This document shows positions 1 to 5,710 of a stretch of 8,440 nucleotides of DNA, one piece after another (positions within the stretch are counted from its first letter, which is position 1; every line of letters starts with the position of its first letter). This DNA is from Quisquiliibacterium sp. (lineage in GTDB: Bacteria; Pseudomonadota; Gammaproteobacteria; Burkholderiales; Burkholderiaceae_E), in assembly GCA_023257915.1 (NCBI GenBank), contig JALRBB010000093.1, forward strand, positions 1 through 8,440, given 5' to 3'. A program made the translations under genes and the position numbers. The notes beneath the pieces are model-generated. The model was given only the letters and a program-made list of their open reading frames with translations. It searched no databases and had not been told where the DNA came from.

Positions 1-22
1 AAGACTCGGAGTGCAACGATGA
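1..22 (+). CDS. Possible 3' end of an upstream coupled gene (partial)
   Basis: Bases 2-22 read as an open frame ending in R-L-G-V-Q-R and a TGA stop at 20-22. That stop would overlap the ATG of the MtrB-like gene as ATGA, the same junction used between the next two genes. In characterised clusters the gene before mtrB/pioB encodes the periplasmic multihaem cytochrome, so this could be its tail. Six codons carry no family information, and an open frame this short is expected by chance. The call rests only on the stop/start overlap and is weak. Confidence 0.25.
8..11 (+). promoter_or_regulatory. Ribosome binding site for the MtrB-like gene
   Basis: GGAG lies 7 bases upstream of the ATG at 19. 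Its spacing and match to the anti-Shine-Dalgarno sequence support that start codon, which also places a clean signal peptide at the N terminus. Confidence 0.6.
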
Positions 23-2208
23 ACAAGATCGTTTCGCATGCCGGCCTGCGCCGGACGATCATTGCCGCCGCGCTGCTCGCAGCATTCGCCTCGGCCCGGG
101 CGCAGCAGGAGGCGGTCGTCGAGCGCTCGGTCGGCGTCGGCGCCGCGCTGGTGAGCGGCGACTCGGCCGACCGGTCAATCTATGGCCAGTACAACGGCTA
201 TCGCCAGGATCGCAGCTATGGGCTGCTCGATGTCGACTACTACCGGCGCGATGACGATGCCGGACGCATGACCAGCTTTCGTGGCCGAAACCTGCTTGGC
301 GACACTCGCGAACTCGGTTTTATCTGGAAGCGTCAGGGGCAATGGAAGATTCGCGCCGGCTATGACGAGATCGTCCGCTATGAGCCCTACCGGATCAACT
401 CCGGTCTGCTCGGTGCTGGATCCACCGCTCCGCAGGTGGTTCACCTGGGCGCCGGCGTTGGCACCGGTTCGACGATCGAACCCGTCACACGGCGTCGGGC
501 GTTATCGGTCGCGGTCACGCATCACATTCGTGAAGGCCTGCAATTTGACGCCAACCTGAGCAGCGAAAACAAGGACGGCTCCAGGCTGTTCGGCAGAGGG
601 TTCAACTGCCCGACTCCGCTGTTGCCGGGGTGCGCGACCACCACCGGTATCAGCGCCGGATGGGCGACGCTGATGCTGCCCGAGCCGATCGACACAAACC
701 ATACGCAGCTCGATGCGAGGCTCAGCCATGCGTCCGGAAAACTGCGACTGTCGGGAGGCTATTACGGATCATTCTTCGAAAACGCGCACGGGTCGCTCAA
801 CCCGGGTATCCCGGGTTCGCTGAACGGACCGCTTGGCAATCCGCTGCCGCTTGCCGCGGGATTGCAGGCTGCGCTCGCACAAGCGATCGCATTAGCCCCT
901 GGCAATGAGGCGCATCAGGTCGACATCGCCGGCAACTATCTGTTTACGCCCACGACCCGTGGCATGTTCAAGCTTGGCTATTCGCGCGCGCTGCAGAATC
1001 AGGATTTTTCCGGAGCCGGCCTGTCGGGGGCTCCAGCCGGGGTCTCGGCTCTGGGGGGAAGTCTCGACACCACACTGGTGCAGCTGGGCGTGCGTTCGCG
1101 ACCGGTCGCCAGGCTGACGCTGGTTGCGGATCTGCGGTTCGAGGATCGGGATGACAACACCCCGATCCGTTACTACAACCTGGTCGGATCCGACATCGTG
1201 TACACGAACCGCAATTACTCGCGGTCACGCCTGCGCGGCAAGCTGCAGGCGAGTTACCAGTTTTCGAGCGAATATCGCGGCACGATCGCGGTGGGCCATG
1301 ACGCCCTCGATCGTGGTGCCTTCACGCCGACCAGCTGGGTCAGGGGGGTCAGTGCGCTGCGCGAAAAGACCGACGAAACCACCTACAAGGCAGAGCTGCG
1401 CCGCCGGATGACAGAGAACTTCAGTGGCGCGGTCACGCTGAGTACCGCGCGTCGAGGCGGCTCGAACTGGTCGATGCCCAATGCCGGACCTGGCGTGACC
1501 GAGCTTTCTGACATCTCGGGGTTTGCCTACGACGCGGTTTTCATGCCATCGCTGGCTGACCGCAAACGCGACAAGCTGCGGCTGTCGGCCAATTGGCAAC
1601 CGACCGAGGCCTTGTCGCTTCAGTTCAGCGTCGATGAGGGGCGAGACCGCTACGAACTGCCGACCGGCTATGGTTTGAATGGCAGCGCGATGTCCAGCTA
1701 CACCCTCGATGCCGACTATGCGCTCGATGATGACTGGCGGCTCAATGGGTACATGTCATTTGGCGACCAGCAGCTTCAGCAGGCGCGCGCTGCCGGCACG
1801 ATCCTGTCGTTCGACAATAGCAACGCCACGCTCGGGCTCGGCGTCAATGGCAAGCCAAGCAGCAAGTTGGAGGTCGGCGCAGTGTTGTCGGTCATGCACG
1901 ATCGCAACCGCTATTCTCAGGTGCTCGACACCTACGCCGGCGCCAACAGCGTCGGTCTGCTCGCGGCTACCGGCGGGCTTCCGGACATCGCATTTCGGTT
2001 GGCTGAACTGCGGCTTTACGCAGGCTACAAGCTGTCCGCAAACTCGTCGCTCAGGGCTGACATGGTTCATCATCGCGCGCGATTCAACGACTGGGCGTAC
2101 GGCTACGCCGGGTTGCCGTATGCCTTCAGCGACAATACGACGCTGTCACAGCAAAGCCGACAGCAGGTCAGCTTTATCGGTGTGCGCTACATCTACCGCT
2201 GGAAATGA
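19..2208 (+). CDS. MtrB/PioB family decaheme-associated outer-membrane porin
   Basis: This is an outer-membrane beta-barrel that in characterised homologues sheathes a periplasmic multihaem cytochrome (MtrA/PioA type) and so carries electrons across the outer membrane. Residues 1-28 form a Sec signal peptide: basic start, hydrophobic stretch near 13-24, and an A-R-A site before Q29. The remaining ~700 residues show alternating polar/aromatic strands rich in Tyr, Arg, Asp and Gly with short turns and longer loops, as in large barrels. The C terminus (V-R-Y-I-Y-R-W-K) resembles a Bam-recognised terminal strand, although it ends in Lys after Trp. The 729-residue length fits the family. Only two cysteines are present, C197 and C205, in a loop-like segment. 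The N-terminal CXXC of Shewanella MtrB is absent. The next gene overlaps by four bases. The family call rests on recognised sequence character; whether the role is metal reduction, iron oxidation or DMSO-type respiration cannot be told without the partner cytochrome. Confidence 0.85.
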   Translation: MNKIVSHAGLRRTIIAAALLAAFASARAQQEAVVERSVGVGAALVSGDSADRSIYGQYNGYRQDRSYGLLDVDYYRRDDDAGRMTSFRGRNLLGDTRELGFIWKRQGQWKIRAGYDEIVRYEPYRINSGLLGAGSTAPQVVHLGAGVGTGSTIEPVTRRRALSVAVTHHIREGLQFDANLSSENKDGSRLFGRGFNCPTPLLPGCATTTGISAGWATLMLPEPIDTNHTQLDARLSHASGKLRLSGGYYGSFFENAHGSLNPGIPGSLNGPLGNPLPLAAGLQAALAQAIALAPGNEAHQVDIAGNYLFTPTTRGMFKLGYSRALQNQDFSGAGLSGAPAGVSALGGSLDTTLVQLGVRSRPVARLTLVADLRFEDRDDNTPIRYYNLVGSDIVYTNRNYSRSRLRGKLQASYQFSSEYRGTIAVGHDALDRGAFTPTSWVRGVSALREKTDETTYKAELRRRMTENFSGAVTLSTARRGGSNWSMPNAGPGVTELSDISGFAYDAVFMPSLADRKRDKLRLSANWQPTEALSLQFSVDEGRDRYELPTGYGLNGSAMSSYTLDADYALDDDWRLNGYMSFGDQQLQQARAAGTILSFDNSNATLGLGVNGKPSSKLEVGAVLSVMHDRNRYSQVLDTYAGANSVGLLAATGGLPDIAFRLAELRLYAGYKLSANSSLRADMVHHRARFNDWAYGYAGLPYAFSDNTTLSQQSRQQVSFIGVRYIYRWK

Positions 2209-2876
2209 GCATGAACGACGAGGGAAGGATCTCCGAGCAGCTTCGCCCGGGCGGGGCCGGGACGTCCCGATGGCTGGCTGCCTTGTTGCTGACGATACCG
2301 GTGATCGTGGTGATCGGATTCGCCGGGCTGGTGTCGCCACCGGGAAGGATGTTCGAGCTTGGCTCGCCGACACCTGCTCCGATGGCTTCCGACGCGCCAC
2401 AGCCGCAGGCCGATGTCGAGCAGATGGTCGAGCGCCTCGCGGCGCGGCTCAAGAGCCAGCCGGACGATGTGCGCGGCTGGAACACATTGGCGCACTCCTA
2501 CTACGTGCTCGGGCGCTTTGCCGAGGCGGCGGGCGCGTATGAGCGTCTGCTCGCGCTGACGACGCCGGATGCCGAAACGCTGGCCGATTACGCGGATGCA
2601 CTCGCGATGACGCAGGGCCGCAGTCTCGCCGGCAAGCCGATGGAACTGGTACGCCAGGCGATCGCCTTGAATCCAGCGCACTGGAAGGCGCTGTCGATGG
2701 CTGGCACCGAGGCGTTTCAGCGCGGCGACGCCAAGGCGGCAATCGAGTATTGGAGCCGGGCACGCGCCGCGGTACCAGCTGATTCGGACAATGCCCGGAT
2801 GCTCGATGCCAATCTTGCGCAAGCCCGGCAGCTCAGCGCCCAACAGCCCGCGCAAGCGACATCGCAGCAGCGCTAA
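2205..2876 (+). CDS. Membrane-anchored TPR protein, NrfG/CcmI-like cytochrome c biogenesis factor
   Basis: The predicted protein has 223 residues. It has a short cytoplasmic N terminus, one membrane helix at about 23-43, a Pro/Ala-rich linker to about 70, and then a periplasmic TPR domain. TPR-like helices are visible near 89-122 (with W92, Y99, G103, A108, Y112) and 160-193 (W160, G174, A179, W183). Between them lies the L-A-D-Y-A-D-A-L segment (126-133), typical of NrfG and of the C-terminal domain of CcmI/CycH. Those proteins bind the C terminus of apocytochrome c and pass it to the CcmF/NrfE haem lyase. Translation is probably coupled to the MtrB-like gene, because its TGA and this ATG overlap as ATGA. 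A second in-frame ATG at 2211 has GGAA at 2201-2204 with better spacing, so the true start may be two codons later. The context suggests a dedicated role in maturing the cytochrome partner of the porin, which is an inference. A generic TPR adaptor is the alternative. Confidence 0.72.
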   Translation: MSMNDEGRISEQLRPGGAGTSRWLAALLLTIPVIVVIGFAGLVSPPGRMFELGSPTPAPMASDAPQPQADVEQMVERLAARLKSQPDDVRGWNTLAHSYYVLGRFAEAAGAYERLLALTTPDAETLADYADALAMTQGRSLAGKPMELVRQAIALNPAHWKALSMAGTEAFQRGDAKAAIEYWSRARAAVPADSDNARMLDANLAQARQLSAQQPAQATSQQR

Positions 2877-2882
2877 CGGGAT

Positions 2883-3563
2883 TCAGCTGACGATTGGCAG
2901 CGAGTCAGTCTGGTACAGCAGATTGAGGCTGCGACCCGCAACCGGATCGTGCAGTTCGCAGCGAAAATTCGGGCAGGCGCGCACGCCGCCGATGGCGGAC
3001 AGCGTTCCGCAAAACATCATGGTTCCCGGAGTTAGCCCGCCCGGGCAGTGCTCGATCAGGCTTGCCAGCGGCCGAATCGCCGCCAGCAATCCTTGCTGAT
3101 AGGCCAGCTCCTGGTCGTTTTCGCGGATCCAGGAGCGTAGCTGCAGGGCATCTGCCCTGGCGCTGACTTCGTCCCAGCGCCATGCCTCGCGTGCGACCGG
3201 CTTGGCGCAAAGCTGTTTGGACAGTGCAACCCCGGCGCGCTCGGCCTCGCGATCGGTGTGATCCGAACCGAGCGTCAGCCAAAGGCCGGCTTCGGTCGCG
3301 AAGATCACCGGCTCTGCTTCGCCGGAACTGCCGCTGCCCAGCACCTGAAACTGCGACTTCTGAGTCAGCAGGGATTCGGCCACCCGGTAGTACACCGGTA
3401 CGCTCGACGGTGCCGGCACGCCGATCGCCGCCAGTTCGTCGATGTGATGCTGCACCGCTTGTGCATTGCGCCCGGTCCAGCCGGCGATCACCAGCCGCTC
3501 GATCGAGACCTCGAGCCGCGAGAGGCGGTTTTCCAGTTGCAGGTCGAAACTCAGTTGGGTCAT
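2883..3563 (-). CDS. DUF2848 family protein (probable fumarylacetoacetate-hydrolase-like fold)
   Basis: The 226-residue protein is soluble, with no signal peptide or membrane segment. It shows family hallmarks of DUF2848: G-W-T-G-R (28-32), H-H-I-D-E-L (39-44), V-P-V-Y-Y-R-V (55-61), G-E-A-E-P (81-85), G-S-D-H-T-D-R-E (99-106), S-K-Q-L-C-A-K-P (115-122) and a Gly/Thr-rich segment L-T-P-G-T-M-M-F-C-G-T near the C terminus. Acidic clusters such as E82/E84 and D101, with H102, resemble metal-binding positions of the fumarylacetoacetate hydrolase superfamily. That suggests C-C bond hydrolysis or decarboxylation of a small keto acid, but no reaction is established for this family as far as I know. 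The ATG at 3561-3563 on the minus strand is preceded by a weak GGA about 9 bases away. The gene is divergent from the GST gene and its stop lies 6 bases from the stop of the TPR gene. The family assignment is from memory of its motifs; the fold relation is less certain. Confidence 0.7.
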   Translation of the reverse strand: MTQLSFDLQLENRLSRLEVSIERLVIAGWTGRNAQAVQHHIDELAAIGVPAPSSVPVYYRVAESLLTQKSQFQVLGSGSSGEAEPVIFATEAGLWLTLGSDHTDREAERAGVALSKQLCAKPVAREAWRWDEVSARADALQLRSWIRENDQELAYQQGLLAAIRPLASLIEHCPGGLTPGTMMFCGTLSAIGGVRACPNFRCELHDPVAGRSLNLLYQTDSLPIVS

Positions 3564-3598
3564 TTCAGATTCCGTCGATCAGTTACAGCGTCGCCGGT

Positions 3599-3627
3599 TT
3601 GTCGGCGCCGGGCGTGGTTGGCATTAT
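3599..3627 (+). promoter_or_regulatory. Candidate sigma70-type promoter for the GST gene
   Basis: TTGTCG at 3599-3604 and CATTAT at 3622-3627 match the -35 and -10 consensus at 4 of 6 positions each and are separated by the ideal 17 bases. Transcription would begin near 3634, about 25 bases before the GST start codon, leaving room for the GAGGAG ribosome site. This placement would also exclude the upstream in-frame ATG at 3626 as a start. In GC-rich DNA two 4/6 matches can arise by chance, so the call is moderate. Confidence 0.4.
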
Positions 3628-3636
3628 GCGACGCAT
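3626..3636. repeat. Short perfect inverted repeat overlapping the GST promoter
   Basis: ATGCG-A-CGCAT is a perfect 5-bp inverted repeat around a single central A. It touches the end of the candidate -10 box and covers the predicted transcription start of the GST gene, within the 95-bp divergent intergenic region. Such a position suits an operator. The half-sites are short, and a chance palindrome is possible. Confidence 0.3.
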
Positions 3637-3646
3637 CGCAACCGGC

Positions 3647-3652
3647 GAGGAG
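3647..3652 (+). promoter_or_regulatory. Ribosome binding site deciding the GST start
   Basis: GAGGAG stands 6 bases before the ATG at 3659, a near-ideal Shine-Dalgarno arrangement. It favours that ATG over the in-frame ATG at 3626, which has no comparable site and would add eleven residues ahead of the thioredoxin-fold start. Confidence 0.75.
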
Positions 3653-3658
3653 CCCTCG

Positions 3659-4267
3659 ATGATCAAGCTGCACTTCCATCCCTTATCCACGTACACCCGC
3701 CGAGTGCGAATCGCGATGCTCGAGAAGGGTATCGAGCATGAGCTGATTGCGGTGGACATGGCCGCGCGCAAGCATCGTGAGCCGGACTATCTGCAGCTCA
3801 ATCCTTACGGCCGGGTGCCAACCCTGCAGGACGGCGAGTTCCTTTTGTACGAATCCAATGCGATCCTGCAATACCTGGAGGCGATCCATCCGCAGCCGGC
3901 GCTAGTGCCGGCCGATGCCAAGGGCAGGGCACTGGTGGACATGCACTTGCGCCTTTGCGATCTGCAGATGGCTCGCCAGACCGGAATCATCATTTTTCCG
4001 AAGCGCTTTTTGCCCAAGGATCGCTGGGACGAAAAGGCGATGACGCAGGCGCGGGCCGAGATTGAGCGGCATCTTCAAATTCTGGATCGCCAGCTCCATG
4101 GCAGCGAATACCTGGTCGGCAACCAGTACTCGCTGGCCGAGATCAGTTACACGCCGTTCGTGCAGTTCCTGGCGCTGATGGAAATCACGCCGCCGCCGCG
4201 GGTCGCCGCCTGGGTTGAGCGCATGCTCGATCGCCCGGCTGCCAGGCAGACCGAGCCGACAAACTGA
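3659..4267 (+). CDS. Glutathione S-transferase family protein
   Basis: The 202-residue cytosolic protein is predicted to conjugate, isomerise or reduce small electrophiles with glutathione. The N-terminal thioredoxin-like domain (about 1-77) starts directly with a beta strand and the loop L-S-T-Y-T-R-R-V-R (9-17), where S10, T11 or T13 would be the glutathione-activating hydroxyl. It continues with N-P-Y-G-R-V-P-T (48-55), holding the cis-proline P54, and E65-S66, the pair that binds the glutathione gamma-glutamyl group. The helical C-terminal domain follows, with L-V-G-N-Q-Y-S-L-A-E (152-161), where S158..E161 matches the N-capping box (usually S/T-x-x-D). The length is typical of bacterial GSTs. 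The class is not clear: the active-site loop is not the zeta S-S-C motif and there is no catalytic Cys as in beta or omega members. The gene is divergent from the DUF2848 gene, has its own candidate promoter, and is followed by a hairpin. Confidence 0.88.
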   Translation: MIKLHFHPLSTYTRRVRIAMLEKGIEHELIAVDMAARKHREPDYLQLNPYGRVPTLQDGEFLLYESNAILQYLEAIHPQPALVPADAKGRALVDMHLRLCDLQMARQTGIIIFPKRFLPKDRWDEKAMTQARAEIERHLQILDRQLHGSEYLVGNQYSLAEISYTPFVQFLALMEITPPPRVAAWVERMLDRPAARQTEPTN

Positions 4268-4282
4268 GCCAATCCTCTGGGT

Positions 4283-4303
4283 CGGGGGGCAATTTGCCCT
4301 CCG
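4283..4303 (+). terminator. GC-rich hairpin after the GST gene, possible terminator
   Basis: A 9-bp stem (one G-T pair, otherwise Watson-Crick) can form between 4283-4291 and 4295-4303 around a 3-base loop, starting 15 bases after the GST stop codon. The core GGGCAA/TTGCCC is perfect. No T-run follows, so it is not a canonical intrinsic terminator. It may still stop transcription weakly, protect the 3' end of the GST mRNA or separate the GST transcript from the TRAP operon. Confidence 0.4.
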
Positions 4304-4352
4304 GTTGGGATCTGGTTGTCGTCGTCTCCCTGCGCCCCGAGCGCGCATCGAA

Positions 4353-4373
4353 CCGGCCCCGATTGCAGGCCGG
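4353..4373. repeat. Inverted repeat in the TRAP operon leader
   Basis: CCGGCC (4353-4358) and GGCCGG (4368-4373) form a perfect 6-bp inverted repeat with a 9-base loop. It lies about 140 bases before the receptor start. It could be a protein-binding site or part of an RNA leader fold, but GC-only arms of this length are common in such DNA. Confidence 0.25.
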
Positions 4374-4497
4374 AATGCAGCCCTGCGAAACCGGACTTCG
4401 GGTGCTTGTATGTTGGATGCCGCTCGGGCAGCATGATGCGCCTTCTGGCCGATCGCGCGGGCAATGAATCCGTGCGCAGACGACATAACAGGGAACA

Positions 4498-4503
4498 CAG
4501 GAA
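4498..4503 (+). promoter_or_regulatory. Ribosome binding site for the TAXI receptor
   Basis: CAGGAA lies 6 bases before the ATG at 4510 and supports this start. The start also gives an intact signal peptide. Confidence 0.6.
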
Positions 4504-4509
4504 CACATC

Positions 4510-5682
4510 ATGAAGATTACTTTGGGAATCAAGCCGCTCGCCATGCTGGCCGCGGCAGCATTGGCGGCCGGCTCGGCCGTCGCGCAGAACATCGACGTGC
4601 CCAAGTCGCTGACGATGACCGCCTATGACACCGGTTCGTCCGGTTTCAACATGGCGGTCGCGCTGGGCAAGATGTTCAAGGACAAGCACGGTACCGAAAC
4701 CCGGGTGCTGCCAGCCGGTAACGACATCGCCCGCCTGGCACCGATGCGTACCGGTCGTGCGCAACTCTCGGCGATGGGTGTCGGTGTGTATTTCGCCCAG
4801 GAAGGCGTGTTTGAGTTTGGCTCCAAGGAATGGGGGCCGCAGCCGCTGCGCCTGATCCTCGCCTCGACTTCCTGCAACGGCCTGTCGCTGGGCGTCGCCA
4901 AGGACGCCGGAGTCAAGGAGATCAAGGATTTGCGTGGCAAGCGGGTTGGCAATGTGATCGGCTCGCCGGCGCTGAACCAGAATGCGCTCGCGGTGCTGGC
5001 CTATGGCGGCCTCACCGCCCGCGACGTCAAGATCGTCGAGTTCTCGAACTACGGCGCGATGTGGAAGGGCATCATCAACAATGAGATCGACGCGGCCTTC
5101 GCCTCGACGATCTCTGGTCAGTCGCGCGAGGTGGATGCATCGCCCCGTGGCCTGCTCTGGCCGCCGGCGCCCGCCAACGACAAGCCAGCGTGGGAGCGCA
5201 TGCGCAAGGTCGGCCCGTACTTTTATCCGCACAAGGTCACCTGCGGATCCGGCGGGCTGAACAAGGAGAACCCGACCGAGCTGCCCGCGTATCCGTACCC
5301 GATCTTCTCGGCCTACGCGAACCAGTCGGCCGACGTCGTGTATGCGGTTACCAAGTCGCTGATCGTCAACTATGACGACTACAAATCCTCGGTCGCCGGT
5401 GCCGATGGCCTGGAGCTCAAGCGCCAGAACCTCGCCTGGGTGCTGCCCTACCACGACGGTACCGTCAGGGCCTTCAAGGAAGCTGGCGTATGGACTGCTG
5501 CCGCGCAGGCACACCAGGACATGCTCGTCAAACGCCAGAATGCGCTTGCAGGGGCTTGGGCGGACTTCGTCAAGGGTACCCCGCCGGGCGACAAGGATGC
5601 GTTCTACAAGGCCTGGATGGTCAAGCGCAAGCAGGCGCTCGACGCGGTCGGCTTGGATCCGGTCTTCGAGTATTCGCGCTGA
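4510..5682 (+). CDS. TRAP transporter solute receptor, TAXI family
   Basis: This is a periplasmic substrate-binding protein that captures a ligand and delivers it to the TRAP permease encoded next. Residues 1-25 are a Sec signal peptide with an A-V-A site before Q26. The mature protein opens with a first strand and glycine/serine loop (M-T-A-Y-D-T-G-S-S-G-F, about 37-47) typical of TAXI receptors, followed by the amphipathic helix A-V-A-L-G-K-M-F. Other family-like stretches are the I-K-D-L-R-G-K-R-V-G segment, where the second lobe begins, and E-F-S-N-Y-G-A-M-W-K-G with I-D-A-A-F-A-S, the usual scheme of 'number of binding-protein units the ligand sees'. At 390 residues it is longer than many TAXI proteins (roughly 320-340), with extra length in the C-terminal half (Pro/Tyr-rich segment and long helices). 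The mature protein has two cysteines, C122 and C245. Known TAXI ligands include glutamate and 2-oxoglutarate, but this ligand is not predictable. The gene is 25 bases ahead of the permease start, in one operon. Confidence 0.87.
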   Translation: MKITLGIKPLAMLAAAALAAGSAVAQNIDVPKSLTMTAYDTGSSGFNMAVALGKMFKDKHGTETRVLPAGNDIARLAPMRTGRAQLSAMGVGVYFAQEGVFEFGSKEWGPQPLRLILASTSCNGLSLGVAKDAGVKEIKDLRGKRVGNVIGSPALNQNALAVLAYGGLTARDVKIVEFSNYGAMWKGIINNEIDAAFASTISGQSREVDASPRGLLWPPAPANDKPAWERMRKVGPYFYPHKVTCGSGGLNKENPTELPAYPYPIFSAYANQSADVVYAVTKSLIVNYDDYKSSVAGADGLELKRQNLAWVLPYHDGTVRAFKEAGVWTAAAQAHQDMLVKRQNALAGAWADFVKGTPPGDKDAFYKAWMVKRKQALDAVGLDPVFEYSR

Positions 5683-5696
5683 TCTTCGGAAAGAGC

Positions 5697-5710
5697 AGGC
5701 ACACCAATTG
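5697..5710 (+). promoter_or_regulatory. Ribosome site and TTG start of the TRAP permease
   Basis: AGG at 5697-5699 is followed by 8 bases and a TTG at 5708-5710. It is the only usable start codon between the receptor stop (5682) and the first membrane helix in this frame. ATG codons occur only deep in the overlapping receptor gene or inside the first helix. A purine-rich GGAAAGAG at 5688-5695 adds to the ribosome-binding context. Confidence 0.6.

Larger units (their letters stand above)
4268..4509. other. Gene-free region between GST and TRAP operon
   Basis: These 242 bases contain no convincing coding frame. Short frames here give Arg/Ser/Cys-rich translations with no ribosome site or recognisable motif. 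The stretch holds two GC-rich inverted repeats (4283-4303 and 4353-4373) and the leader of the TAXI receptor gene. I looked for sigma70- and sigma54-type promoters upstream of the receptor gene; isolated -10-like hexamers occur (for example CATAAC at 4484-4489) but none has a matching -35 at proper spacing. The TRAP operon promoter must lie here or upstream but is not identified. Confidence 0.6.

Noticed and set aside
1679..2542. A 287-codon plus-strand frame spanning the mtrB-like/TPR junction
   Set aside because: The translation is Ser/Arg/Cys/Thr-rich and low in structure, with no ribosome site, and it overlaps two well-supported genes in another frame.
2193..2855. A 220-codon minus-strand frame opposite the TPR gene
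   Set aside because: It is Arg/Leu/His-rich without motifs and lies wholly over the TPR gene, so it is read as a compositional shadow.
3182..3658. Extension of the GST frame upstream to an ATG at 3182, or to the ATG at 3626
   Set aside because: The extension translates to Arg/Pro-rich sequence antisense to the DUF2848 gene. The GST fold begins at 3659, where GAGGAG is well placed, and the ATG at 3626 falls inside the candidate -10 box.
4484..4489. CATAAC as a -10 element for the TAXI operon
   Set aside because: No -35-like hexamer occurs 16-18 bases upstream, and the site would leave a leader of only about 15 bases.
4268..4509. Riboswitch or small RNA in the gene-free region
   Set aside because: Two simple GC-rich inverted repeats are present but no recognised riboswitch core or conserved RNA motif was seen. 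Hairpins alone do not support the call.
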